Below are positions 34,859 through 44,631 of a DNA stretch of 64,000 nt, piece by piece (position 1 is the stretch's first letter; each line of letters starts with the position of its first letter). A program made the position numbers and the translations under genes. The DNA comes from Clostridia bacterium (GTDB taxonomy: Bacteria > Bacillota > Clostridia > Oscillospirales > Acutalibacteraceae). The notes under the pieces were generated by a model. The model searched no databases. It was not told the DNA's origin and worked only from the letters and a program-made list of their open reading frames with translations. The DNA is taken from positions 1 through 64,000 of the forward strand of contig JAFRJB010000038.1 of NCBI GenBank assembly GCA_017432485.1, given 5' to 3'.

Positions 34859-37333
34859 ATGAAAAAACATTTGGCAATTCTCATTTCATTTATTTTGATT
34901 TTTTCGATAGTATTACCTGTGCCGATGCAGGCTTTTGCCGATGGCTTTGATACCGAAATCATTCCATCTGTTGATGATCCGCAACCACCGGCAGAACAGG
35001 TAGAGCCTGTGCAGAAGTTTGTAACGCAAGAAGATGGCGTAGAGGCAATCTATTCTGCATTATACGAAGCATACGATTATGCTACAGAACAGACACCATA
35101 TGAAATTCATGTCGCAGCCGGCAATTACTATTTGAATCGCGCCTTTCATATCTTTTCCAACACATCCATTATTGCTGAGGATAACGCAAAATTTATTATG
35201 GTTGGCAGATATATTGATAATAAATTAGAAACTGATAATATGCTCAAAGTCGGCACTACCGGCAATGACGATGTAAGCGGCTACGGCTATGAAAATATTC
35301 AGGTTATCGGCGGCGATTGGGATATGAATGGCTATACAAAAACGATGTTTAAATTTGTGCATGCCAAAAATTGTGTGCTTGCCGGCATCGATGAAAAACA
35401 TCTATTGAAAGCCCATAATATCAAAGATGCTCACTTTGTGGAACTTGCCGGTGTTGACGGTATGAATATCACCAACTGCTCGTTTTATGATATGAATGTC
35501 ACGGTTACAGACGGCAGAGAAGCCATTCAAATTGATGTGCTTCAGGAAGGTCATATTCAGGGCTATGAACATCTCGATGATGAAATTGATTATTTGTGTA
35601 AAAACATCAGCATCAGCGGCTGCGAATTTACCAAAGTGCGCCGCGGTATTGCTTCGCATACGGTTGTGCATGGCAAATACTTCGAAAATATCGAAATTAT
35701 CGGCAATACATTCAACAATACCGAAGAAAAATCAATCCTTTGCTACAACATGAAAGACTTGGTGGTTAAGGATAATATCATCAACGGCACAGATGTCGGC
35801 ATTGAAGTAAAAACGATGGATCAAAACGGTGCCGGAACTTACCTTTCCGCTAATGACCGTAGCTTTGATGATAAGGCGAACCCGGTGTATTTAGGTGTCG
35901 AGATTAGTAACAATACCGTAGTTTCCAAAACTAATCATGCAATTTATGTTAACGGCATTATTTTGCGCAAAGCTATACCGCTTACAAAAAAGTATAATGG
36001 TCAACAAGTAAATTACACAATCCCGAAAGGCAATTACTATGTGGAAGGCGTGAATATTCACGATAATACCGCAACGGCTTACGGCAAGATGTGCGCGATT
36101 AAGTTAAAATATGCTCGCAATTGCGCTGTGAATAAAAACATTGTAACTGCATCGACTACCTCCGAGACCCCGATTTATATCACGGATGGTTCCACAAAAA
36201 TCGCTGTGACTTCCAACACAATTAATTCTACGGTTGTCAATGGCATTAGAGTTTGTAATTTTACCTATGAGGATAAGCCTTATGAGGCGGTTTCTTACCC
36301 GCAGTGTAATGTCGCTTCTATTTCCGGCAACACGATTGCCAATGTCAACAGTAAGGGTTACGGTATCAGAATTTCGGATGCTGCTGTCGGCACGGTAGAT
36401 AAGAATACAATCAAAAAATCCGCAAACCTTGGCATTCAAGCTGATAAGAATGTTGAAAAGGTATCGGTGAACAGCATTAGCGGCAATGTCATTAACAGTG
36501 CGAGAATTGCAATTAAAGTGATGAAGTCGACCGTTGGAAATATCAACTCCAACAAGATTTATCCGACCACATATGACAGTGTAGTGATTGATGATAAATC
36601 CGTTGTTAAAACGATTAATAAAAATGTGATTTCCAAATCCGGTGATACTGCTATTGTGATTCACAGCTCTAAAATCACTGAGATTGTCGGCAATTCCATC
36701 ACTTCGCCCAAAGGCATGGGTATGTATTGCTACGGCGGCTACGGTGTAGATAAGATTTCCTCTAACACAATCAGCGGCGCGAAAACAAACGGCATTTGTG
36801 CCAATAATGTCACGATTAAAAGCATTGATTCCAACAAGATTTCATCCTGCAAAAATATCGGCATTTATATCAACGGCACTAATACGAATACCGTTATCGG
36901 CTCTATTAAGTCCAATACCGTCACTTCTTGCGCTTATTGCGTGAAGGTGCTAAAGGGAGCAAAAGTAGGTATTTACCCTAACGCCGCTTCCAAAAATTCC
37001 GGTGGTAATAAGTATGTCATTAACGGCAAGAGCCAGTATAAACTCGGTAACGTTGCGGCAGTCAGCTTTGCAGCCAAGAAGAGCGGCAAAACCGCGAAAC
37101 TGACTTGGGCTAAGAAGAGCACGGTCAGCGGCTATCTGATTTACCGCTCCACCAACGCTTCGAGCGGATTTAAGAAAATCGGCTCGACAGGTGCCGGTGC
37201 AAGAGCCTACACCGATAAGACCGTGAAGGCAAAGACAACTTACTATTATAGAATTTTACCCTATTACAAAGTATCCGGCAGCAATGTGGTGCTCTATGCA
37301 AAATGGACACAGTCTAAAGCAGTCAAAATGTAA
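34859..37333 (+). CDS. Secreted right-handed beta-helix protein with C-terminal Fn3 domain
   Basis: An 824-aa exported protein. The signal peptide covers residues 1 to about 28 (ending MQAFA). Residues 60-720 are a parallel beta-helix with repeated GN.I, S.N.I and G...N units of the pectate-lyase/NosD type, with N-terminal IHVAAGNYYLNRAFHI typical of this fold. A single fibronectin III domain lies at about 735-824 (LTWAKKSTVSGYLIYRS). Such proteins bind or cut polysaccharides; no catalytic triad can be assigned by eye. No cell-wall anchor is visible. AAGGAG precedes the ATG, and a terminator follows. Confidence 0.88.
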   Translation: MKKHLAILISFILIFSIVLPVPMQAFADGFDTEIIPSVDDPQPPAEQVEPVQKFVTQEDGVEAIYSALYEAYDYATEQTPYEIHVAAGNYYLNRAFHIFSNTSIIAEDNAKFIMVGRYIDNKLETDNMLKVGTTGNDDVSGYGYENIQVIGGDWDMNGYTKTMFKFVHAKNCVLAGIDEKHLLKAHNIKDAHFVELAGVDGMNITNCSFYDMNVTVTDGREAIQIDVLQEGHIQGYEHLDDEIDYLCKNISISGCEFTKVRRGIASHTVVHGKYFENIEIIGNTFNNTEEKSILCYNMKDLVVKDNIINGTDVGIEVKTMDQNGAGTYLSANDRSFDDKANPVYLGVEISNNTVVSKTNHAIYVNGIILRKAIPLTKKYNGQQVNYTIPKGNYYVEGVNIHDNTATAYGKMCAIKLKYARNCAVNKNIVTASTTSETPIYITDGSTKIAVTSNTINSTVVNGIRVCNFTYEDKPYEAVSYPQCNVASISGNTIANVNSKGYGIRISDAAVGTVDKNTIKKSANLGIQADKNVEKVSVNSISGNVINSARIAIKVMKSTVGNINSNKIYPTTYDSVVIDDKSVVKTINKNVISKSGDTAIVIHSSKITEIVGNSITSPKGMGMYCYGGYGVDKISSNTISGAKTNGICANNVTIKSIDSNKISSCKNIGIYINGTNTNTVIGSIKSNTVTSCAYCVKVLKGAKVGIYPNAASKNSGGNKYVINGKSQYKLGNVAAVSFAAKKSGKTAKLTWAKKSTVSGYLIYRSTNASSGFKKIGSTGAGARAYTDKTVKAKTTYYYRILPYYKVSGSNVVLYAKWTQSKAVKM

Positions 37334-37359
37334 CAGGGGAGAAGTTAATCTTTCATCAT

Positions 37360-37391
37360 AAAGCAGCGGAAACTTCCGCTGCTTTGTTTTT
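37360..37391 (+). terminator. Intrinsic terminator of the beta-helix gene
   Basis: AAAGCAGCGGA (37360-37370) pairs with TCCGCTGCTTT (37375-37385) around AACT, followed by GTTTTTT. Confidence 0.88.
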
Positions 37392-37480
37392 TGATGTAGC
37401 TATTGTGAATAGAAAATGCGCAGAAAGTGTGAGTAATTATATGCTTATTAAATAAATCTATAAAACAATTAATATTGTGG

Positions 37481-37509
37481 TTGACTTTAGCACTGTAAAG
37501 TGATAAAAT
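37481..37509 (+). promoter_or_regulatory. Sigma-A promoter of the yerC-his operon
   Basis: TTGACT (37481-37486), 17 bases, TAAAAT (37504-37509). The spacer contains an inverted repeat that is a likely operator. The leader of about 60 bases holds a small GGC-GAAA-GCC tetraloop hairpin. Confidence 0.8.
37484..37501 (+). promoter_or_regulatory. Inverted repeat inside the his promoter, candidate YerC operator
   Basis: ACTTTA-GCACTG-TAAAGT is a perfect 6-bp inverted repeat filling the space between the -35 and -10 elements. The first gene of the operon encodes a TrpR-like repressor, so autogenous control at this site is a direct hypothesis. Confidence 0.5.
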
Positions 37510-37573
37510 ATGAAAGCGTAACAAACCCCGTGTTTGGGTAATACAATGGCGAAAGCCTAAAGGAAGGTAGCTT

Positions 37574-37873
37574 ATGGCAAGTTTACATTCACAAGCAGTT
37601 GACAATTTATTTCAAGCAGTACTTGCTTTAGAAAGTGTTGAGGAATGCTACAGCTTTTTTGAAGATGTGTGCACGATTAATGAACTCAGAGATATGGCGC
37701 AGCGCCTGGAAGTGGCACTGCTGCTTGATGAGGGCTGCAATTATCAGCAGATTGCTGCAAAGACCAATGTTTCCACAGCGACTATCAGCAGAGTCAGCCG
37801 CTGCCTGAATTACGGTAACGGCGGTTACCGCGCGGCAATTGAAAAGTTAAAACAGAGCAGTGAGGAAGAATAA
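37574..37873 (+). CDS. YerC/YecD-family TrpR-related regulator of the his operon
   Basis: A 99-aa DNA-binding protein of the Trp-repressor superfamily. The helical core FFEDVCTINELRDMAQRLEVALLLDEG leads into a helix-turn-helix, NYQQIAAKTNVSTATISRVSRCLNYGNGGY. Family members are small Firmicutes proteins called YerC/YecD; some are encoded with histidine genes (the name HisR has been used). Being first in a complete his operon under a promoter with an inverted repeat, it is a strong candidate for the histidine-responsive repressor. It ends exactly where hisZ begins. The start has AGGAAGG. Confidence 0.9.
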   Translation: MASLHSQAVDNLFQAVLALESVEECYSFFEDVCTINELRDMAQRLEVALLLDEGCNYQQIAAKTNVSTATISRVSRCLNYGNGGYRAAIEKLKQSSEEE

Positions 37874-38992
37874 ATGCAAAAAACAGCCTTAAAAAGTGAA
37901 GAGCGGGCAGTGCTGGAGTTGCGCTCCATTTATGACCAATTCGGATATTCTCCTTACAAAATGAGTAAGTTTGAAGAATACGATTTATATGTGCGCAATA
38001 AGGACTTTTTAGTTTCCGATGCCGTCATTACTTTTACCGATACCAACGGCAAACTTTTAGCGCTCAAGCCCGATGTGACACTTTCCATTATAAAGAATAC
38101 GCAACTTTTACCGGGGCAGGTTAAAAAGCTTTACTACACCGAAAATGTTTACCGCGTTTCGCAAAAAACGCAATCTTTTAAAGAGATTATGCAGGTAGGC
38201 TTAGAGTGCATCGGTGAAATTGATGAGTATTGTCTGTATGAAGTCTTAGTGCTCGCGGCAAAAAGCTTGCGCTCGATTTCCAAAAACAGCGTGCTCGATA
38301 TTTCTCATATGGGTATTCTCGCCGCTATTATGGATAAAATGTCACTTAGTAAAGCCCAAAGCGCCCGCGTTTTAGCCTGTATCAGCGCCAAAAATGTGCA
38401 CGAATTGGAGCAAGAGCTTGCCGAAGTGGAAGCCGATGAAGCCGATAAAGCGCTGTTATTGGAACTTGCCGGGATTTACGGAAAGGCAAATGCCGTGCTG
38501 CCGCGCTTGGAAAAGGTTCTTAGCGGCACGGTTGCCTGGGATGCCTTTTCTCAGCTCAAAACTGTTTTGGCGGCATTTGAGGGCAGCGAGCTGAATAAAA
38601 TGATTCACATTGATTTTTCCGTTATTAATGATTTAAAATACTATAACGGTGTTATCTTTAAAGGTTTTGTAGAGGGAATTCCCGCATCTATCCTTTCCGG
38701 CGGTCAGTATGATAAACTGATGCGCAAAATGAAGCGCTCTTCCGGTGCGGTCGGCTTTGCGGTCTATTTGGATATGCTGGAGCGCTTTGATACCGACAGC
38801 AAGGCGTATGATGTAAACACTGTTATTCTTTATGATAGCAAAAGTTCCCTGCAAACCATAAAAGAAACGGTGGCGCACTATGCAGTGGAAGGTACAGTGT
38901 TGACACTCAAAACCGCCGACAAAAAGCTGCATTATAGAAGATTGGTTGAAATTCGAGCAAATGAGGTGAAAGTCGTTGAAGAAAATGCTTAA
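37874..38992 (+). CDS. hisZ: ATP phosphoribosyltransferase regulatory subunit HisZ
   Basis: A 372-aa HisRS-like protein without charging activity. It partners the short HisG to form the active, histidine-inhibited first enzyme of histidine synthesis. Class II synthetase-like motifs are visible (LLALKPDVTLSIIKNT, KLYYTENVYR, MQVGLECIGEID, SILSGGQYDKLM). The C-terminal anticodon-binding region of true HisRS is reduced. It follows the yerC stop with no gap, and its 3' end overlaps hisG by 17 bases. Confidence 0.95.
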   Translation: MQKTALKSEERAVLELRSIYDQFGYSPYKMSKFEEYDLYVRNKDFLVSDAVITFTDTNGKLLALKPDVTLSIIKNTQLLPGQVKKLYYTENVYRVSQKTQSFKEIMQVGLECIGEIDEYCLYEVLVLAAKSLRSISKNSVLDISHMGILAAIMDKMSLSKAQSARVLACISAKNVHELEQELAEVEADEADKALLLELAGIYGKANAVLPRLEKVLSGTVAWDAFSQLKTVLAAFEGSELNKMIHIDFSVINDLKYYNGVIFKGFVEGIPASILSGGQYDKLMRKMKRSSGAVGFAVYLDMLERFDTDSKAYDVNTVILYDSKSSLQTIKETVAHYAVEGTVLTLKTADKKLHYRRLVEIRANEVKVVEENA

Positions 38993-39608
38993 TATTGCCT
39001 TGCCCAAGGGCAGATTGGGCGAAAAGGCTTACCGCCTGTTTGAAAACGCCGGCTTTGCGTGCCCCGAAATCTATGAGAATAATCGCAAACTGATTTTTGA
39101 AAATGAGGAAAGCGCGGTGTGCTACTTCTGGGCTAAACCGAGTGATGTGGCTATCTATGTCGAGCGCGGTGCTGCCGATATCGGTGTGACCGGTAAAGAT
39201 ATTTTGCTCGAATATGAGCCGGATGTCTACGAACTGCTCGATTTAAAGATGGGCAAGTGCAAAATGGCAATGGCGGCAAAGGCGGATTTTCGCGATAAGC
39301 CGACCAAAACCCTGCGCGTGGCAACCAAATTCAGCCATATCGCAAGTGAGTATTTTGCGGCAAAAGGGCGCGATATTGATATTATTCACCTTAACGGTTC
39401 CATTGAAATTGCACCGGTGATTGATTTGTCGGATGTGATTGTGGATATTGTTGAGACCGGCACCACACTCAAAGAAAACAATTTAGTTGTGTTTGAAGAT
39501 ATTGTGGATATTTCCGCGCGCGTGATTGCCAATAAATCCAGTTTCAAATTTAAAAACAAGCAAATTGAAAAACTCATTTCTCAATTATCAAAGCAGTTAG
39601 AGGAGTAA
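38976..39608 (+). CDS. hisG: ATP phosphoribosyltransferase, catalytic subunit (short form)
   Basis: A 210-aa enzyme that condenses ATP and PRPP, the committed step of histidine synthesis. LNIALPKGRLGEKAYRLF, GAADIGVTGKDIL and the PRPP loop IVDIVETGTTLKENNL are diagnostic. It is the short form lacking the C-terminal regulatory domain, which agrees with the adjacent hisZ. The start is TTG 38976, seven bases after GAGGTG; an internal ATG at 38985 would leave an over-long spacing. The gene overlaps the end of hisZ. Confidence 0.96.
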   Translation: MKKMLNIALPKGRLGEKAYRLFENAGFACPEIYENNRKLIFENEESAVCYFWAKPSDVAIYVERGAADIGVTGKDILLEYEPDVYELLDLKMGKCKMAMAAKADFRDKPTKTLRVATKFSHIASEYFAAKGRDIDIIHLNGSIEIAPVIDLSDVIVDIVETGTTLKENNLVVFEDIVDISARVIANKSSFKFKNKQIEKLISQLSKQLEE

Positions 39609-39609
39609 G

Positions 39610-40893
39610 ATGATTAAGATTTTAAAATACGAAGAAGTTCCCCACGAAGAAATTTTTGCGCGCGTGCAGCCGCAGGCGGATGTAGAGGGCATTGTCAGCT
39701 CCATTATCGCCGAAGTGCGTGCGCGCGGTGATGCGGCACTTTTCGAGTACTGTGCAAAATTTGATAAAGCCAATCTCGACAGCCTGCTGGTAAGCGAAGC
39801 GGAAATAGAAGCGGCGATAGCAGCAGTTGAACCCGAATTTTTGCGCATCCTTACCGAAGCGAAAGAAAACATCACTGCTTTTCACGAGAAGCAGGTCAGA
39901 AGCGGCTTTGAAATCCGTAAAGACAACGGTGTTATTATGGGGCAGAAGATTACGCCTGTTGATAAAGCCGGTTTATATGTGCCCGGCGGTACCGCGGCAT
40001 ATCCCTCTACGGTTCTGATGGATGCCATTCCCGCCAAAATAGCCGGCTGCGGTGAAATAGTGATGGTAACTCCTCCCGCGGCAGACGGTTCTGTCAACAG
40101 TGCGATTTTAGCGGCGGCGCATATTGCGGGTGTCGATAAAATCTTTAAAGTCGGCGGGGCGCAGGCAATCGCCGCGCTCGCTTACGGTACCGAGAGTATC
40201 CCGAAGGTCGATAAGATTGTGGGGCCCGGTAACGCCTTTGTTGCCGAAGCCAAGAAACAGGTATTCGGTGCGGTTTCGATTGATATGATTGCGGGACCGA
40301 GCGAAATCCTTATTGTGGCAGATAGTAAGAGCAACCCGCGCTATGTGGCGGCTGATTTGCTTTCGCAAGCCGAGCACGATGTGCTTGCCAGTGCCGTGCT
40401 GCTGACCGATTCGAATGACTTGGCGCTTGCCGTACAAGCCCAGTTGGAAGCACAAATCCCGCTTCTTGAAAGAGAAGAAATAGCCGGAAAATCGATCGAT
40501 GCCAACGGTAAAATCATTGTCGCAAAGGATTTACAGACAGTCATTGCCATTGCCAATGAAATTGCGCCGGAGCATTTGGAACTGTGTGTCGATAATCCCT
40601 TTGATTACCTTGCTTCCATTCGCCATGCAGGCTCAATCTTTATGGGCAGAAACTGCCCGGAAGCACTGGGGGATTACCTCGCAGGTCCCAACCATACTTT
40701 GCCGACAAGCGGTACGGCCAAATTCTCAAGCCCGCTTTCGGTTGATGATTTTATTAAGAAAACCCAATACACCTATTTTCCGGCACCTGCTTTAGCCGAG
40801 GTCGCGGAAGATGTGGCATTTTTTGCAAAGAAAGAAGGGCTGACAGCGCATGCAAAAAGCGCAGTTGTCCGCTTGGAAGAGAATGATGAGTAA
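39610..40893 (+). CDS. hisD: Histidinol dehydrogenase
   Basis: A 427-aa zinc enzyme making the last two oxidations, histidinol to histidine, with NAD. The diagnostic segments are [46 protein letters not shown] and [10 protein letters not shown], with zinc and catalytic residues in SQAEHD and [11 protein letters not shown]. Length is standard. It begins one base after the hisG stop, with AGAGGAG overlapping the hisG end as ribosome site, and slightly overlaps hisC. Confidence 0.97.
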   Translation: MIKILKYEEVPHEEIFARVQPQADVEGIVSSIIAEVRARGDAALFEYCAKFDKANLDSLLVSEAEIEAAIAAVEPEFLRILTEAKENITAFHEKQVRSGFEIRKDNGVIMGQKITPVDKAGLYVPGGTAAYPSTVLMDAIPAKIAGCGEIVMVTPPAADGSVNSAILAAAHIAGVDKIFKVGGAQAIAALAYGTESIPKVDKIVGPGNAFVAEAKKQVFGAVSIDMIAGPSEILIVADSKSNPRYVAADLLSQAEHDVLASAVLLTDSNDLALAVQAQLEAQIPLLEREEIAGKSIDANGKIIVAKDLQTVIAIANEIAPEHLELCVDNPFDYLASIRHAGSIFMGRNCPEALGDYLAGPNHTLPTSGTAKFSSPLSVDDFIKKTQYTYFPAPALAEVAEDVAFFAKKEGLTAHAKSAVVRLEENDE

Positions 40894-41953
40894 GTTTTTT
40901 TCACCGAAATTTCGGGCACTGACACCCTATACACCGGGTGAGCAGCCGAAAGACGGGCAGTATGTTAAACTCAATACGAACGAATCACCCTTTGCGCCTT
41001 CCCAAAAAGCGCAGGCGGCGGCAGGAGAGGCCTTGGCTACCTTGCAGCTGTACCCCGACCCGGAGTGTCGGGCACTGCGCGAAAAGATGGCAGGCATTTT
41101 GGGTGTGAAACCGGAGCAAATTATTTTCACCAATGGCTCGGATGAAGTATTAAACTTTGCTTTTATGGCGTTTTGCGACAGTGATACACCGGCGGCATTT
41201 GCCGATATTACCTATGGTTTTTACCCGGTGTTTGCTCAGCTTAACAGTGTGCCTTATACCACCATACCGCTCGCGGAGGATTTTTCGATTGATGTTGAGG
41301 ATTACATCGGTTTACAGAAAACCATCTTTATTGCCAACCCCAATGCACCGACCGGAAAAGTGCTTGATTTAGCGAAAATTGAGCAGATTGCCGCCGCAAA
41401 CCCCGACAATGTGGTGGTCATTGATGAAGCTTATATTGACTTTGGCGGCAAAAGTGCGGTTGGTTTAATCGAAAAATATAAGAATCTGCTTGTCACAGGC
41501 ACTTTTTCCAAATCACGCTCGGCAGCCGGCGCAAGGCTCGGCTTCGGTGTGGCGGATGAAGCGCTTATAGCCGATTTGAATACCATTCGCTATTCTACGA
41601 ACCCCTACAATGTTAACGCGCTTACAATGGCGCTGGGGCTCGGTATTTTAGAGGATGAAAGCTACACCAAAGAAAACTGTGCCGCAATTATTAAAAACAG
41701 ATCCTATACAACAGAGCGCTTGCGCGCGCTGGGTTTTGAGGTCATCGAGTCGGCGGCAAACTTTGTGTTTGCCAAAACCGATGCGATTGGCGGTAAAGCG
41801 CTGTATGAGAGATTAAAAGCGAAAAACATTTTAGTCAGGCATTTTGAAAAAGAAAGAATTCGGGAGTATAACCGCATTACCATCGGCACGATGGAACAAA
41901 TGCAGCAGCTCCTGCAGGCGATAGAAGAAATTTTAGCGGAGGTAACGTTATGA
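40886..41953 (+). CDS. hisC: Histidinol-phosphate aminotransferase
   Basis: A 355-aa PLP-dependent class I/II aminotransferase that turns imidazole acetol-phosphate into histidinol-phosphate. The N-terminal KLNTNESPFAPS, the NPNAPTG substrate loop, VVIDEAYIDFGG and the PLP-lysine segment TFSKSRSAAGARLGF are visible. ATG 40886 is taken (an adjacent ATG is at 40883) as GGAAGAG lies just upstream and [12 protein letters not shown] fits family starts; an open frame to 40850 lies inside hisD. It overlaps hisD by 8 bases and hisB by 4. Confidence 0.95.
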   Translation: MSKFFSPKFRALTPYTPGEQPKDGQYVKLNTNESPFAPSQKAQAAAGEALATLQLYPDPECRALREKMAGILGVKPEQIIFTNGSDEVLNFAFMAFCDSDTPAAFADITYGFYPVFAQLNSVPYTTIPLAEDFSIDVEDYIGLQKTIFIANPNAPTGKVLDLAKIEQIAAANPDNVVVIDEAYIDFGGKSAVGLIEKYKNLLVTGTFSKSRSAAGARLGFGVADEALIADLNTIRYSTNPYNVNALTMALGLGILEDESYTKENCAAIIKNRSYTTERLRALGFEVIESAANFVFAKTDAIGGKALYERLKAKNILVRHFEKERIREYNRITIGTMEQMQQLLQAIEEILAEVTL

Positions 41954-42537
41954 GAAGCGCACAAATGACCAGAAACACGGCGGAAACGCATATCACCCTT
42001 GCTCTGGATTTAGACGGCAGTGGAAACAGTGAAATTGACACCGGCTGCGGCTTTTTAGACCACATGCTCACGCTTTTTGCCAAGCACGCTTGTATCGATT
42101 TAAGCGTGAAGTGCATCGGCGATACAAAGGTCGATTATCACCACACCACTGAGGATATCGGCATTGTGCTCGGGCAGGCGGTAACCCAAGCGCTCGGTGA
42201 GAAAAAGGGCATCTGCCGCTACGGTTATATGATACTGCCGATGGATGAAAGTTTGATTTTGGCTTCTTTAGATTTATCGGGTAGAAGTTATCTCAATTTC
42301 GATGTAACTATTCCCGCTTATAAAGTAGGGGATTTTGATACAGAGCTTGTTGAAGAGTTTTGGCTGGCGTTTTGCCGCAGTGCCGCGTGCACACTTCACA
42401 TCAAGCAGTTGGAAGGCAAAAACACGCATCACATCATTGAAGCGACCTTTAAAGCGGTAGCGCGTGCTTTCGCGCAGGCGGTTGCCATTGATGCCGCACA
42501 GCCGGATATGGTTCCGTCAACTAAAGGAGTGCTCTAA
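41950..42537 (+). CDS. hisB: Imidazoleglycerol-phosphate dehydratase
   Basis: A 195-aa monofunctional enzyme removing water from imidazoleglycerol-phosphate. The two manganese-binding motifs YHHTTEDIG and THHIIEATFKA are present, with DTGCGFLDHMLTLFAKHA near the start. There is no fused phosphatase domain, which explains the separate PHP phosphatase gene at the operon end. The start overlaps the hisC stop by 4 bases (ATGA) and has GGAGG; the stop overlaps the hisH start by 1 base. Confidence 0.97.
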   Translation: MRSAQMTRNTAETHITLALDLDGSGNSEIDTGCGFLDHMLTLFAKHACIDLSVKCIGDTKVDYHHTTEDIGIVLGQAVTQALGEKKGICRYGYMILPMDESLILASLDLSGRSYLNFDVTIPAYKVGDFDTELVEEFWLAFCRSAACTLHIKQLEGKNTHHIIEATFKAVARAFAQAVAIDAAQPDMVPSTKGVL

Positions 42538-43160
42538 TGATAGCGATTGTGGATTACGGTGTCGGCAACCTGTTTTCGCTCAAGTCTTCTTTTGCGGCGA
42601 TTGGCGCCGAAGCGGTCGTTACGGGCGAAAAGGAAGTGATTGCCGCAGCCGATAAGGTGATTTTACCCGGTGTCGGTGCGTTTGAAGATGCTGCCAAAAA
42701 ACTGCGCGAAAGCGGTTTAGCTGCGCTCTTGACGGAGCTTGCGCAAAAGGGCAAGCCTATCATGGGCATTTGCCTCGGGATGCAGCTGTTATTTGAAGAA
42801 AGCTTCGAGTTTGGCGCGCATCGCGGTTTGGGCTTACTCAAAGGCTCTGTCAAACCCATTGCCGATGTCATACCTGCTGACTTGAAAACCCCGCATATCG
42901 GCTGGAATGCGCTCACATTTACCAAAGCGGATTGTCCTCTGTTTGCGTATATTCACGAGGGCGATTACGTTTACTTTGTGCATTCATATTACGCCTGTGA
43001 TTGTCAAGCCGATACCGTGGCAACAGCCGAATACGGCGCACCGCTGACCGCGGCAGTGCAAAAAGGCAATGTTTGCGGCTGCCAGTTTCACCCGGAAAAG
43101 AGCGGGGAAGTCGGCTTGAAAATTTTACGCGCCTTTTGCGAGTGGGAGGGAAATGTATGA
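42537..43160 (+). CDS. hisH: Imidazoleglycerol-phosphate synthase, glutaminase subunit
   Basis: A 207-aa class I glutamine amidotransferase that supplies ammonia to HisF. The nucleophile Cys is in MGICLGMQLLFE, and the His-Glu pair is in CQFHPEKSG. VDYGVGNLFSL opens the protein as usual. It starts in the hisB stop (TAATGA) and overlaps hisA by 4 bases. The order hisH-hisA-hisF is the common one, with both synthase subunits flanking HisA. Confidence 0.97.
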   Translation: MIAIVDYGVGNLFSLKSSFAAIGAEAVVTGEKEVIAAADKVILPGVGAFEDAAKKLRESGLAALLTELAQKGKPIMGICLGMQLLFEESFEFGAHRGLGLLKGSVKPIADVIPADLKTPHIGWNALTFTKADCPLFAYIHEGDYVYFVHSYYACDCQADTVATAEYGAPLTAAVQKGNVCGCQFHPEKSGEVGLKILRAFCEWEGNV

Positions 43161-43876
43161 TTGTTTTTCCCGCAATAGACATCATCGCCGGTAAGGCTGT
43201 CAGGCTATTTCAGGGCGACTATAACGCTATGACGGTCTATAATGACAACCCTGTATCGGTTGCGCTTGATTTTCGCGCTGCAGGCGCTACAGCCATTCAC
43301 CTTGTGGATTTGGAAGGCGCCAAGAGCGGCGGCACACCGAATTTTGAAACGGTTGCTGCCATCAAGAAGCAATCCGGTCTGTTTTGTGAAATCGGCGGCG
43401 GTATTCGCAGTATGGATGTTGTGAAGCGCTATCTTGATGCCGGTATCGACCGTGTCATTCTCGGCACAGCCGCTTTAAACGATGAAGCGTTTTTAAAAGA
43501 AGCGATTGCAGCATACGGTGAGAAAATTACGGTCGGCGTAGATATGAAAGGCGGCTTTGTCGCTGTCAAAGGCTGGACTGAAGTCAGCGATATGCCGGCA
43601 GATGAATTTTGCAAAAAGATGCAGGCGCTGGGTGTGAAGCATCTTATTTGCACCGATATTTCTAAAGACGGTGCCATGCAGGGCACCAATCGGGCGCTAT
43701 ATAAGTCTTTGAGCCAAACGCTTGCGTTAGATATCACCGCTTCCGGCGGTGTGAGTACGCTTGAAGATATTCGCGAGCTTGCCGCTATGAACCTTTACGG
43801 TGCGATTATCGGCAAAGCCTATTATACCGGCGCAATTAATTTGGAGCAGGCAATAGAGGTGGCACATGGTAACTAA
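43157..43876 (+). CDS. hisA: ProFAR isomerase
   Basis: A 239-aa TIM-barrel enzyme for the Amadori rearrangement of ProFAR to PRFAR. The catalytic aspartates are in PAIDIIAGKAVRL (Asp8) and VGVDMKGG; phosphate-binding loops are GGGIRSM and ASGGVSTLEDI. ATG 43157 overlaps the hisH stop; longer open frames upstream run inside hisH in another frame. The end overlaps hisF by 11 bases. Confidence 0.97.
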   Translation: MIVFPAIDIIAGKAVRLFQGDYNAMTVYNDNPVSVALDFRAAGATAIHLVDLEGAKSGGTPNFETVAAIKKQSGLFCEIGGGIRSMDVVKRYLDAGIDRVILGTAALNDEAFLKEAIAAYGEKITVGVDMKGGFVAVKGWTEVSDMPADEFCKKMQALGVKHLICTDISKDGAMQGTNRALYKSLSQTLALDITASGGVSTLEDIRELAAMNLYGAIIGKAYYTGAINLEQAIEVAHGN

Positions 43877-44624
43877 ACGCATTATACCTTGTCTGGATGT
43901 GAAAGACGGCAGGGTAGTTAAAGGAGTCAATTTTAAAGGGTTAAGCGATGTGTCATCGCCGGTAGAGCTTGCCAAGTATTACAGCAGCTGCGGGGCGGAT
44001 GAACTTGTTTTCTACGACATCACCGCTTCGGCAGAGGGCAGAAAACTTTTTACGGATATTTTAACCCAAACGGCCGCGCAGGTTTTTATCCCGCTGACAG
44101 TCGGCGGCGGGATTAACAGCACGGCAGATTTTGAGCGCGTGCTCGCCTGCGGGGCGGATAAAGTCAGTGTCAATTCCGGTGCGATTAAAAACCCGAACCT
44201 TATTTATGAGGCAGCGAAGCTTTACGGCAGCCAATGCGTGGTGCTCTCGGCAGACATTAAGCGTGTCGGCGAGCAGTGGCAGGTGTTTGCCAAAGGCGGC
44301 AGGGAAAACACCGGTATGGAAGCGATTGAATGGATTAAGCGCTGCACCGATTTGGGTGCGGGTGAAATTGTGGTCAATTCCATTGATACGGACGGTGTTA
44401 AAGACGGCTTTGATTTACCCTTGCTCTCGGCAGTGTGTGATGCGGTGACAATCCCTGTCATTGCCTCCGGCGGCGCAGGCTGCATAGAAGACTTTATCAC
44501 ACTCTTTCAAACCTTGCCGAAGGTCGATGCCGGGCTTGCCGCTTCGATTTTCCACTTTGGTGAGGTTGCCATATCCGATTTAAAAACAACAATGCAACAG
44601 GCAGGCATTCCTGCCAGAATATAG
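43866..44624 (+). CDS. hisF: Imidazoleglycerol-phosphate synthase, cyclase subunit
   Basis: A 252-aa TIM-barrel enzyme that uses ammonia from HisH to make imidazoleglycerol-phosphate and AICAR. The catalytic aspartates are seen in PCLDVKDGRVVKG and VVLSADIKRVG; phosphate loops are GGGINSTADF and ASGGAG. It overlaps hisA by 11 bases, with GAGGTGG inside the hisA end as ribosome site. Confidence 0.97.
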   Translation: MVTKRIIPCLDVKDGRVVKGVNFKGLSDVSSPVELAKYYSSCGADELVFYDITASAEGRKLFTDILTQTAAQVFIPLTVGGGINSTADFERVLACGADKVSVNSGAIKNPNLIYEAAKLYGSQCVVLSADIKRVGEQWQVFAKGGRENTGMEAIEWIKRCTDLGAGEIVVNSIDTDGVKDGFDLPLLSAVCDAVTIPVIASGGAGCIEDFITLFQTLPKVDAGLAASIFHFGEVAISDLKTTMQQAGIPARI

Positions 44625-44631
44625 GTGAAAT

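Noticed and set aside
37515..37573. Riboswitch or attenuator in the his leader
   Set aside because: Only a tiny GGC-GAAA-GCC hairpin and a CCC/GGG pair are seen; no known riboswitch core, His-codon leader peptide or terminator.
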